Source: Heterodera schachtii | Lineage: Eukaryota; Nematoda; Chromadorea; Rhabditida; Heteroderidae | Assembly (NCBI GenBank): GCA_023374025.1 | Contig: SIJG01000046.1 | Span: forward strand, 336,707 to 400,706 | Length of the DNA: 64,000 nucleotides | Reading direction: 5' to 3' | Shown: one piece after another, positions 22,749 through 35,406 of the stretch | Layout: each line of letters starts with the position of its first letter | Numbering within the stretch: position 1 is the first letter of the stretch | The notes under the pieces: model-generated | The model's input: only the letters and a program-made list of their open reading frames with translations | Told to the model about the DNA's origin: nothing | Database searches by the model: none | Position numbers and translations under genes: made by a program

Positions 22749-24047
22749 TCCTCCTTAAAAAATTGGTAATAATAATGCGGCAACAAATTTGTAAATTTGT
22801 TAACAGATCACACCGTAATTAAGGAATTTTAGGAGAATTCAAATTAAAACAAATAATTTTCTAAATTTTATAAATTAATAATTTAAAAAAAATCTGTTGA
22901 TTAAATGATTTCGAAATTTTTTTTATCAAATTTTGAGAATCGAAAAATTTTAGAATTTTCAGTAAAAAAATTTCATGTTTCGCATTTCGTATTTTATTTT
23001 AGTTTCGTATTTTTCGTATTTCGCTTTTTATTTTTCGATTCGCAACAACCCTGAAATATAATATAAGAATTTATTAAAATGATCTATTTTTCTTTATTTA
23101 TTTATTTAGGTTTTATTATTTTTAACATAAACCGAAAATAATCATAAAAAATATAAAATTTAATCATTTTTAATAACATATTAATTAATTCTATTGATAA
23201 ATTTTCATCAAGCAAAATATTGAATTTGGGCAATAATTAATTAATCAAAAATAAATAAAATTTTTAGCAAAATAAAAGTTTTATTACAAAATTTCCTATG
23301 CATTTTTTAAATTTTATTATTACAATGTTTCTAATGCATTTTATCTAGATATATTTTGTTGTGAAATAAAAAACCCAGAAGAAAATAATTAAGCGACTTA
23401 AATTTTAATAAAAAATAATAGTTTTTAATAGAATAAAAAAAAATAAAAATAAACATTTGTTGAAAAATTATAATCCATTTAAAGAGATGAAAAGTGACCC
23501 GAAAACCTAACCAAACTAATAGAGATGTGCAAGTAAATATTCTTTTTGAAAATAAAAGGGATCCAAAATTCAATGCCTTAATGAAGATAATAAATAATTA
23601 AATAGTAAATTAATTTCCATTCAAATAGCATTCCTCCTCTTTGCACAATTTTTTAAAATCATAATATTATAGAGAAACAATAAATTATTATAATTTTGTC
23701 AATTATTAAAATTTTTTTAAAATCTTTATTCAACTTTAATATTTAGAAATGACAGATTAATTTAAAAGATATATAAATGTGTAAAAACATAAAGGTGCTT
23801 TTCTTAATTAATCATCAATTTTAGATTGCTTCAAAATTCAATAATTAATTTAAAACGGCTATTTAAAAAAAAATTTTGATTATGTTTTTTAAAATTTTAT
23901 TTTGGATTTTGAGAAATTTTGACCTTTTTTTGGGGAGGGGGCGATGTTAATTCAGTGGAAGTGACTCTTTCATTATTACAAATTAAAGTAATAATGACCC
24001 ATACATTTTTTCTCACATGGTAAATCTTTGTCTGCAAGAAATTTTTG

Positions 24048-24255
24048 CAATTTTAAAACGCATTTCTAATTTTTTGGCATTTTGTGACAGATTCTTCCTT
24101 TTTGGCACATAGCAATCCCTTACATCCACGATGGTCTGGTCACTCTTTCCAAATGGATCATTCTGAACCTTTTGCTGGTTCGTCTGATGAATGGCTTAAA
24201 AAAGTAAAATGTTGCTGATCGGAAACGCATCCCATTCGTCACGGTCATAAAATTA
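24048..24255 (+). pseudogene. Fragment D: inverted orphan last exon of a DUF1647-like gene
   Basis: Plus-strand, so opposite to copies A, B and C. It contains intron sequence identical to that of copy C (AAACGCATTTCTAATTTTTT), an acceptor TGTGACAG and an intact last exon at 24091-24218 (DSSFLAHSNPLHPRW to KKVKCC, stop TGA). It also has 3' flank shared with copy C (CGGAAACGCATCCCATT). No other exon is present upstream in this orientation, so it is a gene fragment left by an inverted duplication. Confidence 0.85.
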
Positions 24256-24879
24256 ACAAATTTTAAATTGACTAATTATTTTTTGTAAAATAATGAAATT
24301 TTTTTCAATAAAGATTAAATTACCGTTCAGTTCAAAGCCGAATGTTCATATACAATGTATTAAAAATTGTTTGTAAATAAAAATTAATTTTCTCCTATAA
24401 TAATACAACAAATTAATAAAAAATATTTTTATTTAATATCAAAATTTTGTAAAATCATAAACTTTAATCTGAGGAAGCAGCCTTTATTTTTAAAATTGTG
24501 AAAATTCATAATATCAATAAAATTTAGGAAAAAAAGTGGACAGACATTTCAAAGATGGTATATTAGAAATTGTGAATTCAATTAGCGCTTTCAGTTTAAA
24601 GAAATAATTTCAACTTCATTTGCTAATTCAAATTGTTGATAAATAAATATTTTCTCGTAAAACAATTTACAATTAAAATTTATAAAAACAAATTCAGATT
24701 TATTTAATATATTATAAAAGCATAAACATGATCTAAGGAAGCACGCTTGATTTTGAAAGTAACGGAAAATTTCTAGTACCAAAGTTGAAAAAATAAATGG
24801 ATATTTCAAAGAGGGCATATTTGAAAATTATGGAATTTCTTTTATTATATTTTAGGATGATAATGAAATGGTGCCGTCT
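24219..24879. other. Intergenic, AT-rich
   Basis: Two similar blocks (about 24,330-24,560 and 24,580-24,850, sharing TAAAATCATAAAC / AAGCATAAACATG and AGGAAGCA words) suggest a local tandem duplication. No gene was recognised. Confidence 0.45.
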
Positions 24880-27800
24880 TCAGCAACACCGCACCCGCTT
24901 AAGCCATTCATCATCAGTGCCTTTAAAGAGTTGGTAACGTTCAACACTGAAAAACTGCTGAACTTCGGTTGACCATCTCGGATGGTCATGACTTAAATGT
25001 GGCAAAAAAGAGGCATCTGTTAAAATAGGAAGTTAAAAAGAATTAAAATTTGGTTAAGAAGGACCCTGGATTTGTTGCCGATATTCCATGTTGTATCGGA
25101 GGGTGTTGAACAGACTCTGATCATGACGATGGCACGTCAAATTTGGTGCAACTTTTCCGAAGCAGTCTTTTGTCTGCCCAATTGGCACTATACAATCCGC
25201 CTCAGCAACACAAAGCAATGCCATGAAAATTTAAAGTTCAATTTAAAATAATTTGTTTATTTCCATTTTAAAATGCCACACCATTTCATAAATTGACGTG
25301 TTTGTTCCGTTTTGTGAAGGATAACAAAATTTGCCTCAAACTGCTTTGGGTCCTCGCCATTTGCAATCTCGAAATTGGCGAACAGTGGCAAGTATTCGTA
25401 CATCCCTGGGACATGTTTAATTGGGCTCCCGGACAATCCGTCAGTAGACAATCCCTCAGTAATGTACACAATCCGTCAAACTATACATCAACAAAACTTA
25501 TTTTTAAAACACCAGATTTTATTTAAAATAATTTAAAAATGTGTTTTATTTGTGTTATTTTGTAAAAATTATGAAATATCATTTCAAAAAAAAATGATAC
25601 TTTCTATAGATGATCAATTTATGTTATGGAGTAACTAGAAATGTTTAAAAATCTATGTAAATTTTAAACGAAATGTCCACTGACGGATAGACCATTACTG
25701 ACGGTTTGTCCTTCCTTCACTGACGGATTGCCGCGTTTAATTGATGCAGTAATAAAGGAAGGACCCACCGACAAAGGAACCCAAATGATTATTAAAAAAA
25801 ATTGAAAATTCAAATTAAGCAATGAGAAAAAATCTGAAAGCAAAAACATTTGTATTTTGTATTGGATTTAATAAAGAAATATTAAAAATAAATTTTCAAA
25901 AAGTTTTTATTAATTTTTTAACTAACGAATTATACGAAGTTCTTAAATAGAATAAATATTTATTGTATGATCATATTTTCATGAACATAATTTACCCGGA
26001 TGAGTTGCAAAGTTAGTACCATGCCAAGTGCCTAATTAAAAAAATTTTAGCACAATATTTGCATGTGTTCACACTCACTGCTCGGCATTTGCACTGGGCC
26101 AATTTTGCCCGTTTGAATTGAAGCCAAAATTGGCTTAGTGTTGTTGTTGTGAAAAACAATTGATGTGTCCACCCAAAACACAGTGTCATGTTCCAAAAAA
26201 ACATCCTTAAAATAACGAAAAATTCAAAATTCATAAATTTGAATTACCGCAATCACAAAAAGTTTAAACGCGTAACTGCTCAGCTGGCGCACCCGACCAA
26301 CATCCATTTGTGAAAAATTAAAAGTTCGCCAAGTCAATTTGCACACCGAATTAAGCTCAGCCATCTTTAGGTATTAATTTTAAATTGAAATGCAAAAAGT
26401 CATTTTTATAATTGAGCAAAATTATTTTCTTCTATTTTATTTATTTTTCCTAAAAAGCTAATTTAAGTTGTGAGCGTTCAAATGATGCCAAAGGCCAGGA
26501 TAGGTTTAGCGGAATTCAAACCCTGAATTTTTAGGAATAAATCCCAAATCTGGGTTAAATCACTATTTGGCCCTAGAATCTTTATTAGGTGCTGACGACA
26601 GGCCACAAATTTTTCATAAATTTCTATGCTAATTTTAATGATTTAATCAAATTTTGAGGAATTTTCATAGGAGCGGGAATCCGTCGAATCTAATATCCAC
26701 GAAAATCGGATTAGGTAATATAACCGTACCATGGATTTGTTCTGTGTGATATTTCCCAAATCGTACGCAATTATTTTTTCTTTACAGCCAAATCTCTGTT
26801 TTATGGTTGCAATTAATACGCGAAGGGTTTTGAAATAAGCATCGTTGGCGGCAGTAACGAACACAAATTTGGGATGGCCGGGGTATTTGACCTGTGAAAA
26901 AATAGAATACCTATTAGAAAAAAGAATATGAAAATACGAAAAAACACAGAAAAAGGAAAAATAAATAAATTAATTAAATGTTATCAAAAAACATAAAGAA
27001 AATATGAAATTACGACAAAAAGTCATGAAGTATTTAGAGCCGGTATTTTTTAAAGTCCGGGATAAATGAAATATACGAAAATACAAAATCACGAAAAAAC
27101 AAACACGAAGAACGAATATGAGTAATTGGAAAATAAGGAAACAATTTAAAATCCACGTAAAAAAAGAAATACATAATATGAAACACAAAAATACAAAAAA
27201 CGAAAGGAAAAAGAATTAGGGAACAAAAAACACAAGAAATGTGAAATACAAAAAAACAAAAAGAAAACGGAAATACACGTAAATACAAAAACACGAAAAA
27301 ACAAACACAAAAACGAAAATGAGTAATTGGAAAATAAGGAAACAATTTAAGACACACGCAAAAAAACAAACATAACATGAAATACAAAAAACGAAAGGAA
27401 AAAGAATTAGGGAACAAAAAACACAAAAACACAAGAAATGTGAAATACAAAAACACAAAAAGAAAACGGAAATACACGTAAATACAAAATCACGAAAAAA
27501 CAAACACGAAGAACGAATATGAGTAGTTGGAAAAATTAAAAAGAAATTTAAAAACACGCAAAAATAAATACGTAATATGAAACACAAAAACACAAAAACA
27601 CGAAAAAAAAAAGTAATACACGTAAATACAAAAAACGAAAGGAAAAAGAATTAGGGAACAAAAAACACAAGAAATGTGAAATACAAAAACACAAAAAGAA
27701 AACAGAAATACACGTAAATACAAAATCACGAAAAAACAAACACAAAAACGAAAATGAATAATTGGAAAATAAGGAAACATTTAAAATCCACGCAAAAAAA

Positions 27801-30800
27801 GAAATACATAATATGAAACACAAAAATACAAAAAACGAAAGGAAAAAGAATTAGGGAATAAAAAACACAAAAACACAAGAAATGTGAAATACAAAAACAC
27901 AAAAAGAAAACGGAAAAACACGTAAATACAAAATCACGAAAAAACAAACACAAAAACGAAAATGAGTAATTGGAAAATAAGGAAACATTTAAAATCCACG
28001 CAAAAAAAGAAATACATAATATGAAACACAAAAATACAAAAAACGAAAGGAAAAAGAATTAGGGAATAAAAAACACAAAAACACAAGAAATGTGAAATAC
28101 AAAAACACAAAAAGAAAACGGAAATACACGTAAATACAAAATCACGAAAAAACAAACACAAAAACGAAAATGAGTAATTGGAAAATAAGGAAACATTTAA
28201 AATCCACGCAAAAAAAGAAATACATAATATGAAACACAAAAATACAAAAAACGAAAGGAAAAAGAATTAGGGAATAAAAAACACAAAAACACAAGAAATG
28301 TGAAATACAAAAACACAAAAAGAAAACGGAAATACACGTAAATACAAAATCACGAAAAAACAAACACAAAAACGAAAATGAATAATTGGAAAATAAGGAA
28401 ACAATTTAAGACACACGCAAAAAAACAAACATAACATGAAATACAAAAAACGAAAGGAAAAAGAATTAGGGAACAAAAAACACAAAAACACAAGAAATGT
28501 GAAATACAAAAACACAAAAAGAAAACGGAAATACACGTAAATACAAAATCACGAAAAAACAAACACAAAAACGAAAATGAGTAATTGGAAAATAAGGAAA
28601 CATTTAAAATCCACGCAAAAAAAGAAATACATAATATGAAACACAAAAATACAAAAAACGAAAGGAAAAAGAATTAGGGAATAAAAAACACAAAAACACA
28701 AGAAATGTGAAATACAAAAACACAAAAAGAAAACGGAAATACACGTAAATACAAAATCACGAAAAAACAAACACAAAAACGAAAATGAGTAATTGGAAAA
28801 TAAGGAAACATTTAAAATCCACGCAAAAAAAGAAATACATAATATGAAACACAAAAATACAAAAAACGAAAGGAAAAAGAATTAGGGAATAAAAAACACA
28901 AAAACACAAGAAATGTGAAATACAAAAACACAAAAAGAAAACGGAAATACACGTAAATACAAAATCACGAAAAAACAAACACAAAAACGAAAATGAATAA
29001 TTGGAAAATAAGGAAACATTTAAAATCCACGCAAAAAAAGAAATACATAATATGAAACACAAAAATACAAAAAACGAAAGGAAAAAGAATTAGGGAATAA
29101 AAAACACAAAAACACAAGAAATGTGAAATACAAAAACACAAAAAGAAAACGGAAATACACGTAAATACAAAATCACGAAAAAACAAACACAAAAACGAAA
29201 ATGAGTAATTGGAAAATAAGGAAACATTTAAAATCCACGCAAAAAAAGAAATACATAATATGAAACACAAAAAACGAAAGGAAAAAGAATTAGGGAACAA
29301 AAAACACAAAAACACAAGAAATGTGAAATACAAAAACACAAAAAGAAAACGGAAATACACGTAAATACAAAATCACGAAAAAACAAACACAAAAACGAAA
29401 ATGAGTAATTGGAAAATAAGGAAACATTTAAAATCCACGCAAAAAAAGAAATACATAATATGAAACACAAAAATACAAAAAACGAAAGGAAAAAGAATTA
29501 GGGAATAAAAAACACAAAAACACAAGAAATGTGAAATACAAAAACACAAAAAGAAAACGGAAATACACGTAAATACAAAATCACGAAAAAACAAACACAA
29601 AAACGAAAATGAGTAATTGGAAAATAAGGAAACATTTAAAATCCACGCAAAAAAAGAAATACATAATATGAAACACAAAAATACAAAAAACGAAAGGAAA
29701 AAGAATTAGGGAATAAAAAACACAAAAACACAAGAAATGTGAAATACAAAAACACAAAAAGAAAACGGAAATACACGTAAATACAAAATCACGAAAAAAC
29801 AAACACAAAAACGAAAATGAGTAATTGGAAAATAAGGAAACATTTAAAATCCACGCAAAAAAAGAAATACATAATATGAAACACAAAAATACAAAAAACG
29901 AAAGGAAAAAGAATTAGGGAATAAAAAACACAAAAACACAAGAAATGTGAAATACAAAAACACAAAAAGAAAACGGAAATACACGTAAATACAAAATCAC
30001 GAAAAAACAAACACAAAAACGAAAATGAATAATTGGAAAATAAGGAAACAATTTAAGACACACGCAAAAAAACAAACATAACATGAAATACAAAAAACGA
30101 AAGGAAAAAGAATTAGGGAACAAAAAACACAAAAACACAAGAAATGTGAAATACAAAAACACAAAAAGAAAACGGAAATACACGTAAATACAAAATCACG
30201 AAAAAACAAACACAAAAACGAAAATGAGTAATTGGAAAATAAGGAAACATTTAAAATCCACGCAAAAAAAGAAATACATAATATGAAACACAAAAATACA
30301 AAAAACGAAAGGAAAAAGAATTAGGGAATAAAAAACACAAAAACACAAGAAATGTGAAATACAAAAACACAAAAAGAAAACGGAAATACACGTAAATACA
30401 AAATCACGAAAAAACAAACACAAAAACGAAAATGAGTAATTGGAAAATAAGGAAACATTTAAAATCCACGCAAAAAAAGAAATACATAATATGAAACACA
30501 AAAATACAAAAAACGAAAGGAAAAAGAATTAGGGAATAAAAAACACAAAAACACAAGAAATGTGAAATACAAAAACACAAAAAGAAAACGGAAATACACG
30601 TAAATACAAAATCACGAAAAAACAAACACAAAAACGAAAATGAATAATTGGAAAATAAGGAAACATTTAAAATCCACGCAAAAAAAGAAATACATAATAT
30701 GAAACACAAAAATACAAAAAACGAAAGGAAAAAGAATTAGGGAATAAAAAACACAAAAACACAAGAAATGTGAAATACAAAAACACAAAAAGAAAACGGA

Positions 30801-33800
30801 AATACACGTAAATACAAAATCACGAAAAAACAAACACAAAAACGAAAATGAGTAATTGGAAAATAAGGAAACATTTAAAATCCACGCAAAAAAAGAAATA
30901 CATAATATGAAACACAAAAAACGAAAGGAAAAAGAATTAGGGAACAAAAAACACAAAAACACAAGAAATGTGAAATACAAAAACACAAAAAGAAAACGGA
31001 AATACACGTAAATACAAAATCACGAAAAAACAAACACAAAAACGAAAATGAGTAATTGGAAAATAAGGAAACATTTAAAATCCACGCAAAAAAAGAAATA
31101 CATAATATGAAACACAAAAATACAAAAAACGAAAGGAAAAAGAATTAGGGAATAAAAAACACAAAAACACAAGAAATGTGAAATACAAAAACACAAAAAG
31201 AAAACGGAAATACACGTAAATACAAAATCACGAAAAAACAAACACAAAAACGAAAATGAGTAATTGGAAAATAAGGAAACATTTAAAATCCACGCAAAAA
31301 AAGAAATACATAATATGAAACACAAAAATACAAAAAACGAAAGGAAAAAGAATTAGGGAATAAAAAACACAAAAACACAAGAAATGTGAAATACAAAAAC
31401 ACAAAAAGAAAACGGAAATACACGTAAATACAAAATCACGAAAAAACAAACACAAAAACGAAAATGAATAATTGGAAAATAAGGAAACATTTAAAATCCA
31501 CGCAAAAAAAGAAATACATAATATGAAACACAAAAATACAAAAAACGAAAGGAAAAAGAATTAGGGAATAAAAAACACAAAAACACAAGAAATGTGAAAT
31601 ACAAAAACACAAAAAGAAAACGGAAATACACGTAAATACAAAATCACGAAAAAACAAACACAAAAACGAAAATGAGTAATTGGAAAATAAGGAAACATTT
31701 AAAATCCACGCAAAAAAAGAAATACATAATATGAAACACAAAAATACAAAAAACGAAAGGAAAAAGAATTAGGGAATAAAAAACACAAAAACACAAGAAA
31801 TGTGAAATAAACAAAAACACAAAAAGAAAACGGAAACGGAAATACACGTAAATACAAAATCACGAAAAAACAAACACAAAAACGAAAATGAGTAATTGGA
31901 AAATAAGGAAACAATTTAAGACACACGCAAAAAAACAAACATAACATGAAATACAAAAAACGAAAGGAAAAAGAATTAGGGAACAAAAAACACAAAAACA
32001 CAAGAAATGTGAAATAAACAAAAACACAAAAAGAAAACGGAAACGGAAATACACGTAAATACAAAATCACGAAAAAACAAACACGAAGAACGAATATGAG
32101 TAGTTGGAAAAATTAAAAAGAAATTTAAAAACACGTAAAAATAAATACGTAATATGAAATAAAAAACACAAAAACACGAAAAAAAAAGTAATACACGTAA
32201 ATACAAAAAACGAGAGGAAAAAGAATTAGGGAACAAAAAACATAAGAAATGTGAAATACAAAAACACAAAAAGAAAACAGAAATACACGTAAATACAAAA
32301 TCACGGAAAAACAAACACGAAGAACGAATATGAGTAGTTGGAAAAATTAAAAAGAAATTTAAAAACACGCAAAAAGAAACACGTAATATGAAACACAAAA
32401 ACACGAAAAGAAAAAGTAATACACGTAAATACAAAAAACGAAAGGAAATGAAAGAAAAATGCAACAGGAAATTACGAATACAAAATACAAAAAAAATAAA
32501 AATAAAATAAAATACCCAAACAAAAACACACAAAATTGACTAATTAAAAATATGGAAAAATAAATTACAAAAACATGAAATAAAGGAATATGAAAATGAA
32601 AATGCGTAACAGGAAATTACGAATAAAAAAGAAATAGAATTCAAATATAAAAATATGAAACTTCACAATCTGACTGAAGAGTAATTAGATAAATGGAAAA
32701 TAAATGACAAAATTAAATTCATTTTAAAAAATAAATACCTCAATGTTTTCCTTAATTGAAAATTTGTCCGAGAGTTTGTATTTTTCCAATAGCCACGCAA
32801 ATGAGCAATTGAATTTTTTGCCTCTAATTGTCCTCGAGTCGTTCATTTTCAACGTGTACACCATCTATTCAAAAAAAGATTATTGCTATTCAAAATGGAT
32901 TAACAAACAATTCAAAAATAGCTTTTTTCCATATTCTAGAATAATTTTTGATTTTTAAAATCTATTAACTAATTATGGATTGATTCCCTTAATTCAAAAT
33001 TAATTAATTAAGCAGTTTTGCCCCGAGGTCTTAACTTACATTTTCTCCAAAACATTCATCTGATTCAGTGTTAATAATTCCCGATGAAAATTTTGAATTT
33101 TCCTGAAATATGCGAATTATTCATGTTGGCATTGTTTAAAGTCGCACCTCATTTGACACAAATGTTTTGTCATCAATTTGCTTCACAAGCGGATCAGCAA
33201 AAAGCAACATTTGGCCTTGGACCTTAAACACCCAAATTTAACATATTGCTTAATTCAGTACTGAATTATTCAGGTCTCATTCAATTCACCTTTATCCGAT
33301 TGATCGTCTCCAATGAAAAATTCTGACCAGGGCTGGGATTTATATGTGCTAAAACACGAAATAAGTAAATATAATATATGAATACTAGGTTGTTTTTTTT
33401 TCTCAAAAATCTGTCCCTGATAAGCTTTTTCCATAAATTTTGTAAAAAAAATGTTTATAATTCCGAATTTTCCTTAATTTTAGAAAAAAAAAATTTATGA
33501 GCTTTTAAAGTGACACTTATTACAAAATTATGTATTAATAACCAAAGGGAGGATAGACTCGTTTGGATTGAAATAAAATGGATAAAATTAGTCATAAAAT
33601 ATTAAATTTTCACATTTTCTTAATTTAAATCGCCTTAAAATTCGCTCAAATTAATTGGAGAATTCTTCGATTTTAAAATATTGCTTAACACCTGCTTGAC
33701 AACTAAGTCCGCCAAACTGAGTGCCATTCAGTCTGATCATGTAGCAACGCTTGAGCAGCACAATCTCCAAGTTCAACACGTAACTGCCACGGGCCAAGCG

Positions 33801-35406
33801 CATGCCTTTGCTGCGAATCAATTTCGAGGACTAAATGAAAGTGATTAAACTAATTGCAATAATAATTTTCAAAATTACCCCAGGCAATTCCACCTCAAAA
33901 TCGATGTCCGTTCCAATTTTAAAGCTCACTTCCGTTTTGGTGGCATCATCTAAACATATTTAATTAAATTGGCTTGTTTATTGAAATTTGTGTCCCAATG
34001 TTTCGTTACCCTTTTTGCCACTCAAAAGTTCCACCTTCACACTTTTGATGTTGGCATCTGTCAGTGCTTTGATGATAATCATTTGCTGTCCCGTGTTGGT
34101 GAATTTGGCCGAGAAAACATTATTTGTTTGTTTTGGAGGACATGAAACCGAACCAACGCATGGAATTTCCAAATAAGTTGGCCCGTTGGAATTCGATGGC
34201 ATGATAAACTAAGCAAATGAAAATAAGTTATTAGATCGAATCAGTCAAATGGAAGAACATCCAAATGATCAAAAGGATGAAAGTACTGATGATTCCCCCC
34301 CCCCCCCCCCCCCCCCTCCTGCGCTGACCCAATTCAAAAGTAACAAAAAGAACATTAAATTATTAGGAAGTGATCAAAATGACGCAATTCCAAATGATCA
34401 CTCTCAATTTGGCACTGATTTGCTAACCCTGGCCTCCATGGTGCAGTCGCGGCCGCGACTGATGAACAACTTATTCATCTGTTGCTGTGTATTATTTTGA
34501 TGGTGTGCCATTGGTGGCATGTCCAACCCAAGAAGCCAAAGTGCCGCGTAATCTGCCAAAAAAGCGGCACCAGCATTTGAACTAAGGTGGCGCAAGAAGT
34601 CATTTTGCAATGATCGTTCATCGCCACCGAACAATGGCATTAAAAATTGGCGTTGTGTTGTTCCAAAATTATATCTTAACGCATTTACACAATTATTTTT
34701 ATATAATTTTTTCAAAATAATTTTACATAATTTTCACTCCGCCCTTTTAATTCGAATTCATTTTAAAAACAAACATTTTCAGTGAATCGTTAAATGTTGT
34801 CTCCAAAATGGTGACTTCATCATCATTATCAGTTGATGATGATGATGAGTGTTTGCCTTTGTTTTTGTCCGATGGCATTGGCACTGTGCGCAGTTTAATG
34901 CCACGCCAAAGCAGCAATTAACTAATTACATTATTAATTAAATACTATTTACCTTTTCAGTATCAATTGCGAATGTTCTTTTCGCTTTGTAATTGGTGCT
35001 TGTATCCAAATTGCGACCACGTTGAAGAACAGGCTGGTAGCAGATCCAAAAACTAAAAAAGCAATTTTAAATGGCATTTCCAGTTGTTATAAATATTATT
35101 TCAATTTTATTTTCAAATTTTTCTAATTTTATTTCAACCCGTCATCGCAATTTCCTCTTCCATGTGGAAGGCGAAATTCAATTCCGCAAGGCTTCTTTGT
35201 GGCTTCGTCCGTCCCATTAATGACATGGCATTGTGCCAATGCGTCAAATCGCTGGTCCTTCACTTTCTCAATGGCACCCGAATTATGTCTTAAAAATGAA
35301 ATTAATTAAAAAAATAAAATCTTTATTACGGTTTTGTGGTCGGCTGGCCTTTTGTGAATTTTATTGTCACTATAAAAATGATGAAAACGGTAATCAAAAA
35401 GTTCAT
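24880..35406 (-). CDS. Secreted DUF1647-like protein, copy B (array-bearing)
   Basis: Full-length paralogue of copy A. The ATG at 35406 starts the signal peptide MNFLITVFIIFIVTIKFTKG. Recognised exons in order: ALAHCHVINGTDEAT and GRGNCDDG (about 35,287-35,142), WICYQPVLQRGRNLDT, the Ser/Asp-rich KHSSSSSTDDDEV (about 34,860), GDERSLQNDFLRHLSS (about 34,630), VFSAKFTNTGQQMIIIKAL (34,205-34,010), GMRLARGSYVLNLEIVLL (about 33,830-33,690), VQGQMLLFADPLVKQI, MNDSRTIRGKKFNCSFAWLL (32,870-32,740), KFVFVTAANDAYFKTLRVL and KIIAYDLGNI (26,892-26,740), DVFLEHDTVFWVDTSIVF, MYEYLPLFANFE, and CHRHDQSLFNTL. The end is KRVRCC at 24880. The intron 26,893-32,739 is nearly 5.9 kb, against roughly 60-75 bases at the same position in copies A and C; it holds the A-rich array. 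Splicing therefore depends on removing a very U-rich repetitive intron. No frame-breaking change was seen. Confidence 0.84.
25425..25790. mobile_element. Foldback element with ATCCGTCAGTAATG-type arms
   Basis: Each arm carries several short copies of a CAATCCGTCAGTAATG-like unit. They face right in the left arm (25,429-25,485) and left in the right arm (ACTGACGGATAGACC, ACTGACGGTTTGTCC, ACTGACGGATTG at 25,678-25,735). It lies in an intron of copy B. The architecture matches the element at 62,530 with a different unit. Confidence 0.7.
27120..32460. repeat. A-rich 208-bp tandem array with 1,647-bp higher-order repeat
   Basis: About 25 monomers of a 208-bp A-rich unit containing TCACGAAAAAACAAACAC, GAGTAATTGGAAAATAAGGA and AAAGGAAAAAGAATTAGGG. 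Variant monomers of 199 and 200 bases recur in a fixed order. The eight-monomer pattern 199-208-208-208-200-208-208-208 (1,647 bp) occurs twice, with boundaries near 28,350, 29,997 and 31,644. Outer monomers (27.1-27.8 and 31.8-32.4 kb) are more divergent. The whole array lies inside one intron of copy B; transcribed from the minus strand it is very U-rich. Minus-strand open frames arise because the plus strand has few T; 208 is not a multiple of 3, so they do not form a repeat protein. Confidence 0.95.
34295..34316. repeat. 22-bp C tract
   Basis: Uninterrupted C run in an intron of copy B, just upstream of TCCTGCGCTGACCC. It is one of about eleven G:C homopolymers of ten or more bases in this window. 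Confidence 0.9.

Larger units (their letters stand above)
22035..24040. other. Intergenic between copy C and fragment D
   Basis: AT-rich spacer holding a dispersed repeat (22,140-22,400) and a GC-hairpin (about 22,735-22,748), otherwise long poly-A/T low-complexity sequence. The minus-strand frames at 22,247-22,591 and 23,331-23,573 are hydrophobic T-rich artefacts. No gene was recognised. Confidence 0.6.

Noticed and set aside
27120..32460. CRISPR-like regular repeats
   Set aside because: Monomers are contiguous and about 208 bp with no unique spacers; this is a eukaryotic tandem array.
27034..32533. Many nearly identical hydrophobic minus-strand ORFs (MCFILCISFF...) in the A-rich array
   Set aside because: They exist because the plus strand has few T and so few minus-strand stops. 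The 208-bp unit shifts frame each monomer, the array sits in an intron between phase-compatible exons, and the composition is that of simple repeat translation.
34249..34500. Plus-strand ORF with a run of Pro
   Set aside because: The Pro run is the 22-bp C tract inside an intron of minus-strand copy B, and the rest is antisense of a copy B exon.
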